DNA of 64,000 nt from Sphingomonas prati (lineage in GTDB: Bacteria; Pseudomonadota; Alphaproteobacteria; Sphingomonadales; Sphingomonadaceae): positions 186,001 through 250,000 of the forward strand of contig NZ_BMJP01000005.1 of assembly GCF_014643515.1 (NCBI RefSeq), written 5' to 3'. The position numbers and the translations under genes are program-made. Shown here in pieces: positions 42,789-51,736 of this stretch. Every line of letters starts with the position of its first letter. The first letter of the stretch is position 1. The notes under the pieces are model-generated. The model had not been told where the DNA came from and did no database searches. It saw only the letters and a program-made list of their open reading frames with translations.

Positions 42789-44453
42789 ATGACCGTCGAC
42801 CGCCGCACCGCGTTGAGCCTGATCGGCGTGGGAACCACGCTCGCCGCACCGGGCGTCGCAACCGCCGCCGCCTCGTCCGCCGTCACCTTCGTCCACGGCG
42901 TCGCGAGCGGTGATCCAACCACCGGCGGCGCGATCCTCTGGACGCGGGCCACCCCGTCCGTCGCGGGCCACGCCGGCGACATCCCGGTCGTCTGGACCGT
43001 CACGGACGGTGAAGGTGCTGCCCCAGTCGCGACCGGCCGCGCCGTTGCCCGCGCCGCGCGCGACTTCACGGTCAAGGTCGAGCCGAAGGGCCTGAAGCCC
43101 GGCCACGAATACAGCTTTTTCTTCACCGCGGCCGACGGCACGAAATCCCCGGTCGGCCGCTTCCGCACTCTGCCGGTCGGCGCGGTGCAGGACGCAGTGC
43201 TCGCGGTCGTCTCGTGCAGCCTCTACAATGGCGGCCTGTTCAATGCCTATGACGCGATCGCCCAAGCGCCGCGCGTCGACGCGGTCGTGCATCTCGGCGA
43301 CTATATCTACGAATATGGCATCGACGGTTATGGCGGCGAAATCGGCAAGCGCCTCGGCCGCACACTCGATCCGACGCACGAGATCGTGACGCTCGACGAT
43401 TATCGCCGCCGCCACGCTTGGTACAAGAAGGACGTCGATCTGCAGGCCGCGCACGCCCGGGCCGCATTCATCTGCGTCTGGGACGATCACGAAACCGCCA
43501 ACGACAGCTGGATCGGCGGCGCGGAAAACCACCAGCCGAACGAAGGCGACTGGGGCAAGCGCAAGGCCGCCGCGATGCAGGCCTATTTCGAATGGATGCC
43601 GATCCGCGATCCGATCCCCGGCCGCCCGCACGAGGCGATCAACCGCAGCTTCCAGTTCGGCGACCTCGCCAGCCTGATCATGGTCGAAACGCGCCTGCTG
43701 GCGCGCAGCCATCAGGCGGTGTTCAAGAACGAGGTCGCGACGCCCGACCAGTATGACGCCGTCAAGGCCATCCGCGCCAATCCGAAGCGCGAGATGCTGG
43801 GCGCGGACCAGGCGCGCTGGCTACAGGGCGAACTGTCAGCGTCGGTCAAGGCGGGCAAGCCGTGGCAGGTGCTCGGCAACCAGGTCGTAATGGCGCGCGT
43901 CGCCGGACCCGATCTCGCCAAGGCGCTCGGCGCGCAGACCTATGCCGCCACGATGGCGGCGATGCCCGCGATGTACCGCACGGCGCTCACCGCCGCGGCG
44001 GACTCCTTCCGCGCGGGTATCCCGTTCAGCCTCGATTCCTGGGACGGTTACCCCAGGGCACGCGAGCGGCTCTACGCCAGTTTCCAAGCCGCCGGTTCGC
44101 GCCCGCTGGTCATTTCGGGCGACAGCCACGCCTTCTGGGCGAACGACCTGTACGACGATGCCCGCCGACTGGTCGCCGCGGAGTTCGGGACGAGCGCCAT
44201 TACCAGCCCATCCTACGGTAGCCTTTTCCCTAAGGCGAACCTCGGCAAGATCATCGCCGACGCCAACCCGGAGGTCGCGTTCTGCGACCAGAACAACAAG
44301 GGCTACATCCTGCTGACCCTGACGCCGCAATCGGCGCGCGGCGACTATCTGGCGATGTCGACGATCATGACGAAGCCCTACACGGTCAACACCGTCGCCA
44401 CCTACACCGTGTCCGCCGCCGATCGGACGTCGCCGATGCGCGCCGCGACCTGA
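42789..44453 (+). CDS. phoD: Alkaline phosphatase D, Tat-exported phosphodiesterase/phosphatase
   Basis: 554 residues; ATG 42789 with AGGA eight bases upstream. Short twin-arginine-type signal (MTVDRRTALSLIGVGTTLAA). N-terminal Ig-like PhoD_N domain (FVHGVASGDPTTGGAILWTR), then the metallophosphatase core: VVSCSLYNGG, HLGDYIYEYG, FICVWDDHETANDSW and VISGDSHAFWANDL. PhoD enzymes hydrolyse phosphomonoesters and diesters, including lipid and teichoic-acid types, with Fe/Ca centres. Divergent from a TBDR, with a PhoB-like array between. Followed by an antiporter gene after 67 bases with no clear link. Confidence 0.93.
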   Translation: MTVDRRTALSLIGVGTTLAAPGVATAAASSAVTFVHGVASGDPTTGGAILWTRATPSVAGHAGDIPVVWTVTDGEGAAPVATGRAVARAARDFTVKVEPKGLKPGHEYSFFFTAADGTKSPVGRFRTLPVGAVQDAVLAVVSCSLYNGGLFNAYDAIAQAPRVDAVVHLGDYIYEYGIDGYGGEIGKRLGRTLDPTHEIVTLDDYRRRHAWYKKDVDLQAAHARAAFICVWDDHETANDSWIGGAENHQPNEGDWGKRKAAAMQAYFEWMPIRDPIPGRPHEAINRSFQFGDLASLIMVETRLLARSHQAVFKNEVATPDQYDAVKAIRANPKREMLGADQARWLQGELSASVKAGKPWQVLGNQVVMARVAGPDLAKALGAQTYAATMAAMPAMYRTALTAAADSFRAGIPFSLDSWDGYPRARERLYASFQAAGSRPLVISGDSHAFWANDLYDDARRLVAAEFGTSAITSPSYGSLFPKANLGKIIADANPEVAFCDQNNKGYILLTLTPQSARGDYLAMSTIMTKPYTVNTVATYTVSAADRTSPMRAAT

Positions 44454-44520
44454 CGGATCGGGCCGCACAGCAATCTGTCCAATGACGCCCCCGATCCGCG
44501 CCGCGGGTCGTTAAAGGCGA

Positions 44521-45813
44521 ATGATTCCAGAACACTTGCTGCCCGAACCCTATATCCTGATGCTGACCGGGTTCGGCATTCTCACCGCCGTGGTCGTCTG
44601 GCTGCCGCTCGTGCTGCGGAAGCTGCCGCTGTCGCTGCCGATCGTCTGCATCGCGCTCGGCGCTGCGTTGTTCTCGCTGCCGCAGATCACGCTGCGGCCG
44701 CTCCCCTGGCTGTATCCGGCGATCACCGAGCGTTTCACGGAATTCGTCGTGATCATCGCGCTGATGGGTGCGGGTCTGAAGATTGACCGGGTATTCAGCT
44801 GGCGGGACTGGGCCGTCACCTGGCGCCTCCTCGCCGTCACGATGCCGCTCGGCATCCTGGCGATCACGCTGCTCGCGGCATGGGGCATCGGCCTGCCCTG
44901 GGCGATCGCGTTGCTGCTCGCCGCTAGCCTTGCGCCCACCGATCCCGTGCTCGCCGCCGACATTCAGGTCGGCCCGCCCAAGACTGGCGACGAGGACGAG
45001 GTCCGGTTCGGACTGACATCGGAGGCCGGGCTCAACGACGGTTTCGCCTTCCCGTTTGTCCACTTGGCGATCGCGCTCGCCACCGTCGCCGCGACGGGCG
45101 AACCCTGGTTCGGCGAATGGCTGGGCTATCGCGTGTTCTGGGAAATCGGCGTCGGCGTTGTTGCGGGCTGGGTCATCGGGCGCGCGTTCGGCTGGCTTAC
45201 CTTCCACGTCTCCGCCGAAACCAAGCTGGTCCAGACCGGCGACGGGCTTATCGCACTCGCGGCGACCTGCGTTTCCTACGGCTTTACCGAGATCGTCCAC
45301 TGCTACGGCTTCCTCGCCGTGTTCGTCACCGCGCTCACTTTCCGCGGCACGCACCGCGACCACGACTTCCACCACAACATGCATGACGTGACGGAGCAGA
45401 TCGAACGGCTGGCGATGATGGTCCTGCTGCTGCTGTTCGGCGGCGCGGTGGTCAGTGGGCTGTTCAGCGCCGTCTCGTGGCTCGATGTCGTCGCAGCGAT
45501 CGTGATCCTGCTCGTCATCCGGCCGCTCACCGGCCTGCTCGGCCTTGCGGGGCTGAAGGCGGACCGGTCGGAGAAACTCACGCTCGCCTTCTTCGGCATC
45601 CGCGGGGTCGGGTCGCTCTACTATCTCGCTTATGGCCTGAACCATATGGAGGTCAGCGGCGTCGAGCGGCTCTGGGGCATCGTCGGTCTCGTCATCCTGT
45701 TCTCGGTCGTGCTGCACGGCCTGACCGTGACGCCGATCATGCGCTCGCTCGATCGCCAACATGGTCGCGATCCCGATCGCGACGATCCGGTCGCCGCTGC
45801 TGCCGCTCCGTAA
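44521..45813 (+). CDS. CPA1-type Na+(K+)/H+ antiporter
   Basis: 430 residues, about eleven or twelve membrane helices; ATG 44521 with AAAGG just upstream. Key ion-site motif LAASLAPTDPVLAADIQVGP, then EDEVRFGLTSEAGLNDGFAF (family SE..LND) and FFGIRGVGSLYYLAYGLNHM (Arg-containing helix). These are hallmarks of NhaP/CPA1 exchangers. It exports Na+ or K+ for H+ at the inner membrane. Ion preference cannot be read. Confidence 0.9.
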   Translation: MIPEHLLPEPYILMLTGFGILTAVVVWLPLVLRKLPLSLPIVCIALGAALFSLPQITLRPLPWLYPAITERFTEFVVIIALMGAGLKIDRVFSWRDWAVTWRLLAVTMPLGILAITLLAAWGIGLPWAIALLLAASLAPTDPVLAADIQVGPPKTGDEDEVRFGLTSEAGLNDGFAFPFVHLAIALATVAATGEPWFGEWLGYRVFWEIGVGVVAGWVIGRAFGWLTFHVSAETKLVQTGDGLIALAATCVSYGFTEIVHCYGFLAVFVTALTFRGTHRDHDFHHNMHDVTEQIERLAMMVLLLLFGGAVVSGLFSAVSWLDVVAAIVILLVIRPLTGLLGLAGLKADRSEKLTLAFFGIRGVGSLYYLAYGLNHMEVSGVERLWGIVGLVILFSVVLHGLTVTPIMRSLDRQHGRDPDRDDPVAAAAAP

Positions 45814-45872
45814 GGTAAAATAACCGCGCTCTGGGGTTGCCAAGGCGCGGCAATGCCCGGAACATCGCGGTC

Positions 45873-47186
45873 ATGATCCGAACAGCCGCCATCTTCCTCG
45901 CCGCCCTCCTCTCCACCGCCGCCCCCGCCGCGACCGTCGTCGTCACCGCCGCCCATATGGTCGACGTGCTGGCCGGGCGGCAGGTCGACAATCCGCAGGT
46001 GACGATCGTCGACGGCCGCATCACCAAGGTCGGCCGCCGTGGCGATCCGGTCCCGGCTGGCGCCACCAGCATCGATCTGGGCGGGCGGACGATCCTACCC
46101 GGGCTGATCGACATGCACGTCCACCTGACCAGTGATCCGACGCTGTCGGGCTACCGTGGGCTGGAGTTCACCGATGCGTTCTGGACGGTCGTCGGCGTCG
46201 CCAATGCGCGCAAGACGATCGATGCCGGCTTCACCACCGTCCGGAACGTCGGCTCGTCCAACTACGACGATGTCGCGCTGAAGCAGGGCGTCGACGGCGG
46301 CTACATCCCCGGGCCGCGGATCGTGCCCGCCACCTACGCGCTCGGCGTGACCGGCGGCCACTGCGACGCGACCGAGTTCCCGCCGTCGATCACGGTGCCC
46401 AGCCCGCAGATCGCGAACTCACCCGAAAGCTTCCGCGCCGCCGTCCGCACGATCCGCAAATATGGCGCGCAGGTGGTGAAGGTCTGCATGACCGGTGGCG
46501 TCCTGTCCAAGACGGACTCGGTCGGCGCGCAGCAGCTCAGCCTGGCCGAGATCTCCGCGGTGGTGGAGGAAGCGCATATGCTCGGCATGCGCGTCGCGGT
46601 CCACGCGCACGGCACGGCCGGCATCAACGACGCGCTCCGTGCCGGCGTCGATACGATCGAGCATGCCAGCCTCGCCGACGCGGAAAGCTTCAAGCTCGCC
46701 AAGGCGCACGGCGCCTGGTTCGACATGGATATCTACGACGACGACTATATCCTGGCCGAAGGGGCGAAGAACGGCGTCTTCGCCGAAAGCCTGGAGAAGG
46801 AACGGATCATCGGCCGCAAACAGCGCGAGACGTTCCGCGCCGCCCATGCCGCCGGCGTGAAGATGCTGTTCGGCACCGATGCCGGCGTCTACCCCAACGG
46901 CAACAACGCGCTGCAATTCGCCAAGATGGTCGAATGGGGCATGCGCCCGATCGAGGCGATCCAGGCCGCGACCCGCAACGCAGCCGAAGCCCTCGACAAG
47001 ACCGCCGACGTCGGCGCACTCGCCCCCGGCCGATACGGCGACCTGATCGCCGTCGAAGGCGACCCGCTCACCGACGTCCGCCAGCTAGAGCATGTCATGT
47101 TCGTCATGAAAGCCGGCGAAGTCATGAAGTCGCTCGACGGGCAATCGACTGCCGGACACGGACTGACGAACTCCGCAATCAACTAG
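45873..47186 (+). CDS. Secreted amidohydrolase (imidazolonepropionase/prolidase-like)
   Basis: 437 residues from ATG 45873 (signal peptide MIRTAAIFLAALLSTAAPAA); an in-frame TTG at 45837 is unlikely. Amidohydrolase metal site: LPGLIDMHVHLT (HxH), Lys in AQVVKVCMTGG, VAVHAHGTAG and DTIEHASLAD (two His), LFGTDAGVYP (Asp). C-terminal composite beta-domain GALAPGRYGDLIAVEGDPLT. Related proteins act on Xaa-Pro/Xaa-Arg dipeptides or acylated amino acids; the exact substrate is unknown. Periplasmic. Confidence 0.88.
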   Translation: MIRTAAIFLAALLSTAAPAATVVVTAAHMVDVLAGRQVDNPQVTIVDGRITKVGRRGDPVPAGATSIDLGGRTILPGLIDMHVHLTSDPTLSGYRGLEFTDAFWTVVGVANARKTIDAGFTTVRNVGSSNYDDVALKQGVDGGYIPGPRIVPATYALGVTGGHCDATEFPPSITVPSPQIANSPESFRAAVRTIRKYGAQVVKVCMTGGVLSKTDSVGAQQLSLAEISAVVEEAHMLGMRVAVHAHGTAGINDALRAGVDTIEHASLADAESFKLAKAHGAWFDMDIYDDDYILAEGAKNGVFAESLEKERIIGRKQRETFRAAHAAGVKMLFGTDAGVYPNGNNALQFAKMVEWGMRPIEAIQAATRNAAEALDKTADVGALAPGRYGDLIAVEGDPLTDVRQLEHVMFVMKAGEVMKSLDGQSTAGHGLTNSAIN

Positions 47187-47660
47187 GTGAGCAACGCGTT
47201 TCTGGGCAGCGTAGACCCGGCGTGGCGCCGAGACATACGGCGGTATCTGCTGGTTGGTATCGGTCACAATAGGTTCTCCCGATTTAGTCAGGTGATCCTA
47301 TCGGGTGCCGGAAACCAGTTTACCGCCGTCAGCGGCAACGGATAGTTGGAGGTTAGCGATGCAGAGTTTGCCGACGGCGAAACGAAACCCCTCCTTGATT
47401 GGCTATGACGCGTCGGGCTGGGCCGGAACTGCATATTCCGGGTAGCGCAGCATCGCCTTGAGAATGAACTGCGCGTCCTGCAACATGCCTTCTGCGTCGG
47501 CGCCTCTTCCTTCCCCATTTCGTTGAGCGGATAAACAAGCTGCACCGCTGAGACGTCACTTCTCAAACACTTATTCACCGGGGGCGCGTAACGGACTTGT
47601 CATCCGCCGCTTCTAGTCCGAGTGTAGGACGTGGCTGATAGGAGCCCGGCGGGGGCGTCA
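47187..47660. other. 474-base stretch without an intact gene, possible gene remnant
   Basis: No convincing full-length gene on either strand. On the minus strand 47403-47486 encodes a 27-residue tail (LQDAQFILKAMLRYPEYAVP ... PDAS) that reads like the C-terminus of a real protein, but nothing in frame upstream continues it; neighbouring frames are stop-limited and show no motif. Probably the scar of a lost gene next to the methyltransferase. Confidence 0.5.
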
Positions 47661-49010
47661 ATGATTATTGAGGAACAGCGCGAATTGAGGCCGTTCGGCC
47701 TATGGCCGGACGTATCGAGCGCAATTACCGGGCTCGGCGGCAGCGGCGGAGCTACGGACACGACCTACGTTTTCCACTCGGACTATGTGACCACGCGCGC
47801 CGGACTTGTGACCTTTTCGGGGCGCTTCCACGATCTGCGGGCCACCAAGGGGAAGCTTCGCATTCGCGTTCGGGCGATGCCCTACGGGTCCGAAGCCTCG
47901 ACCACGGCCAAGACAATGGTGCTGCGGCTGACGGACGTGGCCGCGCAGGACGGCCGCTGGAGCGTCACGCTGAACGCCAAGCCCGGCTACTACCATGCCA
48001 TCATGGGTCGGCTGGTCGAGGACACAGACGCCGCCGCAACGAAGCTGAGCATCGACTGCGATGGCTGGGGTGACGGATCGGCGCACAAGGCGAAGATGCT
48101 CGACGCGAAGAAGACGGTGTTTGCGCGCGGTTCCGTCGTAGGTCGGAGCTGGTGGGGCAGGCCCTCGCCGGTCGACCAGGTCGGACTGATTTCCAGCGAA
48201 CCGGCGACGATCGCCGAGCCGGCGTCGCAGATGTGCACCGGCAACCAGATGGAGGAACCGGCCTATCGAGCGTGGCTGGACAAGCTGGGCATGGGGGTTC
48301 ACTGGCACCGCAAGCAATGGGAAGTCGTCTACATCATGGCGGTACTCGAAGCGCAGGGGATGCTGCGCCCGGGGTCCCGCGGACTGGGCTTCGGCTGCGG
48401 TGCCGAATGTTTCCCCTCCTACTTCGCGTCACTCGGCTGCGAAATCCTGGCGACCGACATGCCGGTCGGGCATCAGCAGCTGGCGGGTTGGCTCAACACC
48501 GGCCAGCACAGCACCGCGATCGAACAGCTCCACTGGCCATCTTTGTGCGATGCCGAGACGCACGCGAAAAACGTCTCGTTCCGGCCGGTCGATATGAACG
48601 CGATGCCGGACGACCTGCGCGGCTTCGACTTCTGCTGGTCAGCCTGCGCGTTCGAGCATCTCGGGTCGATCGAGGCGGGACTGCGTTTCATTCACCAGGC
48701 GGTCGATCGGCTGCGCCCCGGCGGGGTTGCAGTCCACACGACCGAGCTGAACCTGTCGTCCGACACCGCGACCGTCGACAATGAGAGCACCGTGCTGTTC
48801 CGCCGCCGCGACATGGAACGGCTCGCGCTCGAACTCACCGCAGCCGGCCATCATGTCCTCCCGCTAAAATACGATGCGGGCGATCGACCGCTCGATCTGC
48901 ACATCGACGTCCCGCCGTTCGCGCAGACGAACCACCTCAAGATCGCGTTGCGGCAGTTCGTAACGACGTCGTTCGGGATTGCGGTGATCCGCGGGCCGGA
49001 CGTTCGATAA
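47661..49010 (+). CDS. Two-domain SAM methyltransferase
   Basis: 449 residues from ATG 47661 with GGGGG five bases upstream; GTG 47631 is an alternative. Residues 1-190 are beta-rich with no recognised motif (TYVFHSDYVTTRAGLVTFSG; GRWSVTLNAKPGYYHAIMGR). Then a class I methyltransferase: RGLGFGCGAECFPSYFASLG, ILATDMP, FDFCWSACAFEHLGSIEAGL and IHQAVDRLRPGGVAVHTTEL. Similar catalytic domains occur in polysaccharide or glycolipid loci, but no glycosyltransferase is nearby. Flanked by a gene-poor patch, possibly acquired. Confidence 0.75.
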   Translation: MIIEEQRELRPFGLWPDVSSAITGLGGSGGATDTTYVFHSDYVTTRAGLVTFSGRFHDLRATKGKLRIRVRAMPYGSEASTTAKTMVLRLTDVAAQDGRWSVTLNAKPGYYHAIMGRLVEDTDAAATKLSIDCDGWGDGSAHKAKMLDAKKTVFARGSVVGRSWWGRPSPVDQVGLISSEPATIAEPASQMCTGNQMEEPAYRAWLDKLGMGVHWHRKQWEVVYIMAVLEAQGMLRPGSRGLGFGCGAECFPSYFASLGCEILATDMPVGHQQLAGWLNTGQHSTAIEQLHWPSLCDAETHAKNVSFRPVDMNAMPDDLRGFDFCWSACAFEHLGSIEAGLRFIHQAVDRLRPGGVAVHTTELNLSSDTATVDNESTVLFRRRDMERLALELTAAGHHVLPLKYDAGDRPLDLHIDVPPFAQTNHLKIALRQFVTTSFGIAVIRGPDVR

Positions 49011-49120
49011 GGAAGCCGGTTCGCTCAAACGTCGGCGCACGAACCGCTCGCCATCGTGAGCAGACCGCCCTCTACGACCGAACGTCCGCCGGAAGTCCGG
49101 TGTGCTTCAAGTTCGTAGGC

Positions 49121-49138
49121 ATGTCACCGGACTGTAGC
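49121..49138 (+). promoter_or_regulatory. Weak PhoB-like pair upstream of TBDR 49182
   Basis: ATGTCACCGGACTGTAGC: half-sites ATGTCAC and CTGTAGC with 11-bp phasing, in the direction of the TBDR - DUF218 - GH92 operon, 44-61 bases before the start. One half is good, the other poor. Confidence 0.3.
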
Positions 49139-49154
49139 GCAGGCCCCATAGAGG

Positions 49155-49174
49155 CCCCCCATCCAAGTGGGGGG
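49155..49174 (+). promoter_or_regulatory. Hairpin covering the ribosome-binding site of TBDR 49182
   Basis: CCCCCCA (49155-49161), loop TCCAAG, TGGGGGG (49168-49174). The 3' arm is itself the GGGGGG ribosome site seven bases before the ATG, so the folded leader would hide it. Upstream GGCCCCATAGAGGCC (49143-49157 region) could pair alternatively. Confidence 0.5.
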
Positions 49175-49181
49175 ATTTCCG

Positions 49182-51734
49182 ATGCAGGTCGCACGTTCGC
49201 GAGCTTTCGCTCTTTCGTTTCTGTCGTCCGTCAGTGTGCTCGCATGCGTGCCCGGGGCGGCCCATGCGCAGGAGGCCGCAGCCACCACTCCGCCCGCGAC
49301 CGCGGCTGCGACCCCGGCTGACGTTCAGGCAGAGGCCGAACAGTCCGACATCATCGTGACCGGTACCGCCGCCCGCGCGCAACGCCGGTTCGACGTGTCC
49401 TACGCGATCAATTCGCTGTCGCAGGCCGACGTGCAGCAGATCGCACCGAAGAGCTTCGCTGACCTGCTCGGCACCGTCCCCGGTATCCAGGTCGAGGCGA
49501 CCGGCGGCGAAGTGCAGAACGTCACCCGCGTCCGCGGCATCCCGACGGATCGCGGCTATCTCATCTTCCAGCAAGACGGCCTGCCCCTATATCACGAAAT
49601 CGACGGGGTTTTCTTCAACTCCGGCGAAGGCATGCACCGCTTCGACCTGATGACCGAACGGGTCGAGATCGTGCGCGGCGGCCCGGCGCCGATCTACGCC
49701 AGCAGCGCGGCCGCGATCGCCAACAACATCACCGCGGTCGGCACCGGCGTCGCCCGCGGCAAGGCGCAACTGACGCTCGGCGACACCGGTCTCTACCGGC
49801 TCGATGCGATGCAGTCCGGCCCGCTGTCGGAAAACACCTATTTCGCGGTCGGCGGCTTCCTCCGCCACCACGAAGGCTACCGCAAGAGCGGCTTCCCGAG
49901 CGACAAGGGCGGCCAGATCCGCGCGAACCTGAAGCATGATTTCAGCAACGGCTTCGTCAAGCTGTCGGGCACCTATGTCAACGATCACAACATCTTCTAC
50001 CTGCCGATCCCGATCGCCGATCCGCGGAACCCGTCGGTCTCGCTCGATCCGTTCATCGACTATCATCGCGGTACGCTGAACTCGCCGGCGCTGCGCAACG
50101 TGAACATCAAGTATCGCGACGGGGCGGGTGTGGTGCAGAACCAGAACCGGGATCTGGCGGACGGGCGGCACATGCGGTTTTTCAACGCTGGACTGCAGTA
50201 TGAAGGCGATTTCGACGGCTGGCGCGTGTCGGCCAAGACCGGAATCACGAAGGGCAAAAGCAGCTTCGACGCCTTCTACTCGACCACCAATCCGGTCGAT
50301 GCGGTCACCTACGCGACGGCCACCGGGACCGGCACGAACCTGACCAACGCGCGCGCGGCATTCGGCGCCGGCGTGGCGCGGCTCGGCTATGTCTTCTCCG
50401 GCACCAACGGCACGGTCTATGATCCGGCGACCGCGTCCGGCCTCGTCGTGTCGGGCCAGTACCGGATGTCGGAATCGAGCTTCTATTCCGGTCAGGCGGA
50501 CGTCAGCGTCACCCGGACGATCGAGACAGGCCTCGGCACGCACGAACTGCGCGTCGGCACCTACGGCTCGCTGTACGGTAACACGCTGTTGCAAGCCTAT
50601 CAGGACATGCTGATCGAGGTGCGCGGCCAGCCGCGGACGCTCGATCTGGTCGCCTATTCCGCGACCGGCGCGGTGTTGGGATCGGTCACGCAGAACGGCG
50701 TGCTGCGCTATACTACGACGCTGAACCAAGGCGAGGGCGACGCGAAGATGATCGCGCTCTACGCCAACGACACCTGGGACGTGACCCGCGGCCTGCGGCT
50801 CGATTTTGGGATCCGCCAGGAATGGTATGATTATGACGGCTTCGCACTGCCGACCACGCAAGCCGATCTCGGCGATGCGACCACGCTGGCGGACAATACC
50901 ACCCGCGCCTTCACCGGCGCCGTGATCTCGCAGAAGCTCCAGCCGAAGGCGATGAACTGGACGGTCGGTGCCAACTACGACTTCACCGAGAATTTGGGCG
51001 TCTACGGTCGCGTGTCGAACCTGGAAGTCCCGCCGCAGCTCAGCGTCGTGACCAGCATCAATCCGACGATCGTCAAGACGAAGGCGCGTCAGTTCGAGGC
51101 GGGCCTCAAGGCCAGCTTCGGCCGCAACTATCTGTATCTCACCGGCTTCTACACCAAGTTCAATCCGTTCAACGCCTCGTTCGCGGCCTTCAACCCGGAA
51201 ACCGGACGCAACGACCAGTCGCTGCCGTTCATCGGCGAAGCGTCGGTGAAGGGCGTTGAGATCGACGGCCGGCTCGCCCCCACCCGGTGGTTCTCGATCA
51301 CCGGCTCGGTCACCCGGCAGAATCCGGAATACCGCAACCTGGAAAACACGTCGGGCGCGGATCCGAGTGCGGTCAACGGCAACCAGATCATCCGTGAGGC
51401 CAAGTTCTTCGGCAATGTCCGCCCGTCCTTCAATCTGCCCGTCGGCGAAGGCGAACTGGAATTGTTCGGCCGTTACGAATGGGTCGGCCGCCGCTACGTC
51501 GATCTGTTCAGCCAGACCGCGATGCCGGGGTACGAAACGCTGGCCGCCGGCGTGGCGCTCGACTGGAAAGCATGGCGGTTCCAGGTCGTGGGTGACAACA
51601 TCACCAACGCCAAGGGCCTGACCGAGGGCAATACCCGCACCGACCAGTTCGCCGGCCAGGGTTCGGCAGAGGCGATTTACGGCCGCCCGCTGTTCGGGCG
51701 CAACGTGCGCTTCATCGTCAGCCGGAGCTGGTAG
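49182..51734 (+). CDS. TonB-dependent receptor (GH92 operon)
   Basis: 850 residues from ATG 49182, with GGGGGG seven bases upstream. Signal peptide (MQVARSRAFALSFLSSVSVL ... AAHAQ), TonB-box-like SDIIVTGTAARAQ, plug (FADLLGTVPGIQVEATGGEV; TERVEIVRGGPAPIYASSAA), barrel, C-terminal NVRFIVSRSW. First gene of TBDR - DUF218 - GH92, with a 2-base gap to the next. It probably imports the sugar or phospho-sugar released or recognised by the GH92 enzyme. Plug resembles the receptor at 9213. Confidence 0.93.
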   Translation: MQVARSRAFALSFLSSVSVLACVPGAAHAQEAAATTPPATAAATPADVQAEAEQSDIIVTGTAARAQRRFDVSYAINSLSQADVQQIAPKSFADLLGTVPGIQVEATGGEVQNVTRVRGIPTDRGYLIFQQDGLPLYHEIDGVFFNSGEGMHRFDLMTERVEIVRGGPAPIYASSAAAIANNITAVGTGVARGKAQLTLGDTGLYRLDAMQSGPLSENTYFAVGGFLRHHEGYRKSGFPSDKGGQIRANLKHDFSNGFVKLSGTYVNDHNIFYLPIPIADPRNPSVSLDPFIDYHRGTLNSPALRNVNIKYRDGAGVVQNQNRDLADGRHMRFFNAGLQYEGDFDGWRVSAKTGITKGKSSFDAFYSTTNPVDAVTYATATGTGTNLTNARAAFGAGVARLGYVFSGTNGTVYDPATASGLVVSGQYRMSESSFYSGQADVSVTRTIETGLGTHELRVGTYGSLYGNTLLQAYQDMLIEVRGQPRTLDLVAYSATGAVLGSVTQNGVLRYTTTLNQGEGDAKMIALYANDTWDVTRGLRLDFGIRQEWYDYDGFALPTTQADLGDATTLADNTTRAFTGAVISQKLQPKAMNWTVGANYDFTENLGVYGRVSNLEVPPQLSVVTSINPTIVKTKARQFEAGLKASFGRNYLYLTGFYTKFNPFNASFAAFNPETGRNDQSLPFIGEASVKGVEIDGRLAPTRWFSITGSVTRQNPEYRNLENTSGADPSAVNGNQIIREAKFFGNVRPSFNLPVGEGELELFGRYEWVGRRYVDLFSQTAMPGYETLAAGVALDWKAWRFQVVGDNITNAKGLTEGNTRTDQFAGQGSAEAIYGRPLFGRNVRFIVSRSW

Positions 51735-51736
51735 GA

